From NCBI GenBank assembly GCA_026008535.1, contig BRKX01000009.1, positions 34,485,001 through 34,549,000 on the forward strand: a DNA stretch of 64,000 nt. Direction: 5' to 3'. The DNA is from Perilla frutescens. Its lineage: Eukaryota; Streptophyta; Magnoliopsida; Lamiales; Lamiaceae. Below, one piece after another: positions 59,540 to 64,000 of the stretch; position 1 is the first letter of the stretch; every line of letters begins with the position of its first letter. A program made the position numbers and the translations under genes. The notes under the pieces are model-generated. The model did no database searches. It had not been told where the DNA came from and was given only the letters and a program-made list of their open reading frames with translations.

Positions 59540-59856
59540 GGCACAGAGTTATGGCGATGTCACGAGGTAGGTGAGTCAACATTTTCAACCACCATATCTG
59601 ACAAAAATTTATAATATACCCATATCGACATAGCAATTGAAAATAAGTGAAAAGATATGTTTTTAGAATACAGAATCTTGTCCAGAACAGAACAAAGTGG
59701 CACGAGTTATGGCGATGTTACGAGACAGGTGAGTCAACATTTTCAACTACCATATCTGACCAAAATTTATAATATACCAATCTTGGTACAACAATTGAAA
59801 ATAAGTGAAAAGATATAATTTTAGAATAAAGAATCTTGCCCAGACCTGAGCAGAGA
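59540..59856 (+). repeat. 159-bp tandem duplication
   Basis: Two copies start at 59540 and 59699. Both contain GAGTTATGGCGATG, GGTGAGTCAACATTTTCAAC, CATATCTGAC, AATTGAAAATAAGTGAAAAG and GAATCTTG. Differences are scattered substitutions. Confidence 0.85.
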
Positions 59857-59884
59857 AAAATGATGCATTTTATAGTTTATTTTA

Positions 59885-61141
59885 GGGCTAATTGCCTAAA
59901 AATACACAAACTTTGGGGTGTTTTTAGTTTTTCACACGTTTTAAAAAACATAGTTTTAATAACATGAACTTAGCTCTTGTTTGGTTTTTCACATGATTTT
60001 CAAATTCTAGTAAATTGAATCTGACGTGGCAGCCGAAGACTGTCACGTGTACATCTACATGGACACCAACTTGCCTTAAAATACATGAATTTTGAGTTGA
60101 TTTTTTTTTCCACACAAATTAAAAAAAGACCAATTTTAGATTATTTTTTTTACTTTTTTCTTGTAGCGTGGCAAATGTGGAATGAATACTTCACTTTATA
60201 TTTTCCAAAATTAATCAAACAAGATATAAATTTTAATCAACATCATTCGACAGTTGTGATCTTTTTGATCTTATGTAATTCATTTAATATGCACAAAAAT
60301 CATACTATGACTTTAGGGTGTGTACGATGTGTACATTTATCATTATAACGTTTGGAAAAATTAGAGTCGTTACATATTTATATTATTAATAGGTTTAAAG
60401 AATAATAAAATAGACGAATTAAGAATTTGTTCAACAATTAATATAAATGGAAATGTTCAATTATAAAATTATTTGAGATTATCTAATATATAAAGTTATA
60501 TCAAAAGATGTTATTAAACATATATGAAAAATTAATATGTAGTTTCTACGTGATCAATTTCTTTTTTAACTTAATTGATTGATTGTGTAATATTATTCGT
60601 CAACATATACGATACGTCATAGACCACTATTTATGACTTGATTATTCATGATTGTTGTATTCGAAATTCAATTATTTATACCATTACATTAGCTTAAGTC
60701 ATATTTTTATTTATAATTTTCTTCAAATAGATAACTAAAAAGGTATGATAGTTATTTTATTTAATTTTTTTTTCGAACCTAAATTTTATATATTGCATAA
60801 ACTAAGAAAATTCAAAATATTTCATAATGTCTATTACAACAACTCTATAGTCATAATTGATGAATTTTCTGTATTACAAAAAAAAAACTAAAATTGATAT
60901 TTTTTAATTCGTGTGAAAAAATAAAATCAGTCCAAAGTTTGTGTATTTTAAGGCAATTTGATATCCACATAGATGTACACACGGTATCTCCGGCTGCCAC
61001 GTCAGATTCAATTGGCAGGAATTCGAAAATCATGTGAAAAACCAAACAAGGGCTAAGTTCATGTTATTAAAACTACATTTTTTAAAATGTGTGAAAAACC
61101 AAATACGTCCCAAAGTTTATATATTTTAAGGCAATATACCC
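59885..61141. mobile_element. Mutator-like foldback element, 9-bp target duplication
   Basis: TTTATTTTA occurs at 59876-59884 and 61142-61150. The ends GGGCTAATTGCC and GGCAATATACCC open inverted arms of about 200 bp that share AATAACATGAACTTAGC, TTGTTTGGTTTTTCACATGA and AATTGAATCTGACGTGGCAG. The 740-bp or so between the arms is AT-rich without a frame. It is non-autonomous, with strong hairpin potential. Confidence 0.85.
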
Positions 61142-61365
61142 TTTATTTTATTCAAATTTAGCATTTATGTTTTTTTTTTTACTTTATTTACAAGAATTGT
61201 GTTCATGTACTTTCAGTTTTCTTAAAAGTAAATTATTATACTTTTTATGAGAAATGAAAGTTGGGTCTAATACTCACGTAATTATGCCAACACCCAATAT
61301 TAAAATTGGGCGGATTGTGATAATATAATAGAAATCTATACATATATTAAGGTAAAATCGTGTGG

Positions 61366-61397
61366 TAGACAACGGTTTAAGTATAGACCGTTGTCTA
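61366..61397. repeat. Short perfect hairpin
   Basis: TAGACAACGGT and ACCGTTGTCTA form an 11-bp stem with a 10-nt loop. A related AGACAAC motif follows at about 61443, as in subterminal repeats of some plant DNA transposons. Confidence 0.55.
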
Positions 61398-61490
61398 TTA
61401 CATAATTTAATAATTATATTTTAGTCAATAGTTTTTGTATAATAGACAACAGTAGTGACATTTATTGTTGTAATTTTTATTTTTATTTTG

Positions 61491-61660
61491 CATTTTCCAC
61501 GAGGATTTTGATTACAACCGTTGTATTTTAACAAATTTTTGCAATCTTATTTATTATTTTTTACTTGCAATTTTGAGATTTATAACATTTTTTTATGCAT
61601 AGGTGGAGGATTTGTAGTACTCTACGTTTGTCGCTTAAAAATCATTTTCATTTGTGTTGC

Positions 61661-61710
<50 letters not shown>

Positions 61711-61879
61711 CATTTTCCACGAGGATTTTGATTACAACCGTTGTATTTTAACAAATTTTTGCAATCTTATTTATTATTTTTTACTTGCAATTTTGAGATT
61801 TGTAACATTTTTTATGCATAGGTGGAGGATTTGTAGTACTCTACATTTGTCGCTTAAAAATCATTTTCATTTGTGTTGC

Positions 61880-61934
<55 letters not shown>
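61491..61934 (+). repeat. 220-bp tandem duplication, each copy ending in (AAT)n
   Basis: CATTTTCCACGAGGATTTTG begins both copies (61491 and 61711). Each ends with TTCATTTGTGTTGC and a long (AAT)n run (about 61661-61710 and 61881-61934). The copies are nearly identical, so the duplication is recent. The 137-codon frame across it is repeat-driven, not a gene. Confidence 0.9.
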
Positions 61935-62033
61935 GTAGAGGTATAACATATTTTACAACAATTTATTATTTTTCTATTTCAATTTCATCATTTGAAATAA
62001 TTAAATAATTAAATAATTATATTTTTATATGCA

Positions 62034-63007
62034 TGTGTCATATATTCAAAGAAATCAAATGTTATTTAATCGTGGGTAATTATACATTGCTATTTATAAA
62101 ATCGTGACGTTTAAAATATTCCAATTCAATCTTTCTGCCATGAATTTTTATTTAGATTTTAAAATTTAATTTAATTTTTGTTTGTTGTAACTACACAAAA
62201 TTGATCTTCTTATCTAATTAATTAATGCATATGCATATCATTTTATTAATTTATAAAAAATCAACACGACATATAGAATTCAAAAATAATTATAATATTA
62301 CATATACAAGAAAATAATAATTATATGTGCATCGAACATGAGAAATACTAGTAATAATGAGTCTAATCCACCCTCACAAAACCCGACTTATAAAGAGAGG
62401 ATTATCCTTATCTTTATAAAGTGACACATATCACTTTTTCCAATCAATATGGAATATTTAACATTTTTTTATGAAAATTAACTCTCTACTTTTATGTGCC
62501 TTACAACTAAATTCTTATTTCAGATTTTTTTTCTTCTAATGTTAGGACTTAATTTGATGTAGATAATGTTGTAGAGATCTGTTACAACGAACAAAAGCAT
62601 GGCAACATAAGTTACAAAAAAAATGTAAATGACATAGACATGTTAAAAAAAAAAAGACTTTAAAAATTAATGATGGCATGTTAAACATTTAACTAGCTAG
62701 CATTTTTCTCGTGCGATGTATAAATAATTATTATTTTTTAGATTTGTAATATTATGATTATTTTTGAATTTTATATGCCGTGTTCAATTTTTAAAAATTA
62801 ATAAAATGATATGCACGTGCATTAATTAATTAAATAAGAAGATCAATTTTGTATTGTTACAACAAAAAATATTAAATTTTAGGAACTAAATGAAAATTAT
62901 TCATGTTAGAAAAATCGAATTGCAATATTTCAAACGACACAATTTTAAAAATAACAGTGTATAATTGTCCACAATCAAGAATATTTGATTTCTTTGAATA
63001 TATGATA
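62034..63007. mobile_element. Large foldback element with about 230-bp arms
   Basis: The left arm (TCATATATTCAAAGAAATCA, then AATTGATCTTCTTAT, ATTAATTAATGCAT, CATATCATTTTATTAAT) is mirrored at 62780-63007. The unpaired centre of about 500 bp holds no frame. The right tip meets the LTR at 63008, and no TSD is evident. Confidence 0.7.
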
Positions 63008-64000
63008 TGTAACAGCCTGGTCCCGAGGATGAGGACGGGGTTCTTGTGCATAAAATAGCACGAAAGATTGAAAATCCAGAGGGGTGTTTCTATAATTAAA
63101 TTAAGTTAGCGCCTCAAAAACTTAGGCAACATAACTTTATGATTAGGAAGAACTTATCGTTTTCAACGAATCAAAGGGGTCAAAGTGTTCAAACAAGTTG
63201 AAGGAATGCCTATTCATAGGCTAATCAATTCAAACAGAATCCAACAATTAATAGATAGGATTCCGACTCTTCAAATAAACAAGACATTTCCATAGGTCAC
63301 AAGAACTAAGACCCATCAATAGGTCAGAGGCAAATAAACTATTTTATGTCCTATTTATAGGACATAAGCAATTAATCAAGATAAGACCCATTCATAGGTC
63401 AACTGGAAAATAAACAAAATCCAAGACTTAACGAAATATGACCAACTCATAGGTCGAAAACTGTAAAGAAACATGCTTGGATTTATGAAAAGGAAATGAG
63501 ACTTTATTTATCATGATTCGAATAAATAATACAATTCAGATAAGCCCAAAAATAAAACATAGCATGCAATCATACTATGGGGCAACTGTATCAGAGTTTA
63601 AGCGGAAAACAAAGGAGTAATATTGTATCACGTAACAACATACTCATGACTAATAATTCAGTCTGAACAAGACAGCAAGGCACGTTCAACCCACAACAGT
63701 ACATCGAGTCATCACCTCCAACATCTCAACCTGTGAAAAATATTTTGAAAATATTTTGGGCATGAGTACTAAAGCACTCAGTGGGTTAAACTTTTAACTA
63801 ATTCTTTAATAAAAACTGTAACAGAATATCCAAAATATAAATAGAGATAATGGAAAGCAAAACGCGAAAGCCCTTTCCATTTCTACAAACCTTTACTTCT
63901 CTTTGGTACCCTGTAGCTCCTTCTGTCGTCTACTGCACTCTATGACATGTCGCTGATAGAAAAAGGGAGGGGTTACCTCGCTAATCCGAGAAGAGTGTAC
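63008..64000 (-). mobile_element. Part of another long Gypsy-type LTR, cut by the window edge
   Basis: TGTAACAGCCTGG starts here, and near 63730-63790 the text CCTGTGAAAAATATTTTG, then AAAGCACTCAGTGGG parallels CCTGAAAATATTTT and AACACTCCGTGGG in the solo LTR at 43783. That places it in the same (minus) orientation. It also holds tandem copies of CCYATTCATAGGYC near 63210-63460. The other end is outside the window. Confidence 0.5.
63205..63460. repeat. Short palindromic repeats CATAGGTC in the LTR
   Basis: Variants of CATAGGYC preceded by CCATT, CCTAT or ACTC recur at about 30-60-bp spacing. They include TTATGTCCTATTTATAGGAC, which is self-complementary. The function is unknown. Confidence 0.4.

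Noticed and set aside
61595..62008. A 137-codon plus-strand frame
   Set aside because: It is made of a duplicated segment and two (AAT)n runs giving poly-Ile.

Overview
The window is a gene-poor, AT-rich stretch of a flowering-plant nuclear genome, most likely a eudicot. The evidence is a spliced gene of the plant PDS5/Tudor type, an Athila-like Ty3/Gypsy element, a plant-type L1 LINE, and many plant DNA transposons whose target-site duplications (TSDs) can be read directly. It is not prokaryotic: there are no operons, rRNA genes or CRISPR arrays. Only one gene looks intact, a minus-strand sister-chromatid-cohesion PDS5 homologue (48112-58079, at least 16 coding exons). Almost everything else is transposable elements, many nested, and their debris.

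Layout. 1-5316: 3' part of an Athila-like retrotransposon, comprising a gag-protease frame with two stops, no polymerase, a polypurine tract and a 1.39-kb 3' LTR. 5317-12480: intergenic debris with a Stowaway MITE, a Mutator-like MITE, a SINE and a degenerate COX17-like exon. 12499-20290: a DNA transposon set between (TA)n tracts, split by a 5.9-kb LINE with a 10-bp TSD and by a GC-rich hAT MITE. 20311-24430: a foldback MITE, then a transposon-like transcription unit with a minisatellite. 24432-30250: a second element related to the 12.5-20.3 kb one, split by a 4.7-kb Mutator-like element (9-bp TSD) that carries two converging gene-like units. 30260-33400: minisatellites, a hairpin-rich array resembling CACTA subterminal repeats, and a second hAT MITE. 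34940-41128: nested foldback elements and a CACTA-like element holding a gene fragment, flanked by 204-bp direct repeats. 43783-47207: a 3.4-kb solo LTR with a 5-bp TSD, containing a degenerate array of tRNA-promoter-like units. 48112-58500: the PDS5 homologue. 58990-63007: foldback elements and tandem duplications. 63008-64000: the start of another long LTR.

The strongest structures for follow-up are the near-identical 204-bp repeats around the CACTA-like element, the pol III-like array in the solo LTR, the two related (TA)n-bounded transposons with TTCGTTAGCATAT-type subterminal repeats, and the Mutator-like element with promoter-like TIRs. Exon borders, TSDs and terminal inverted repeats (TIRs) were read by eye. 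Family names rest on recognised motifs, not on database searches.
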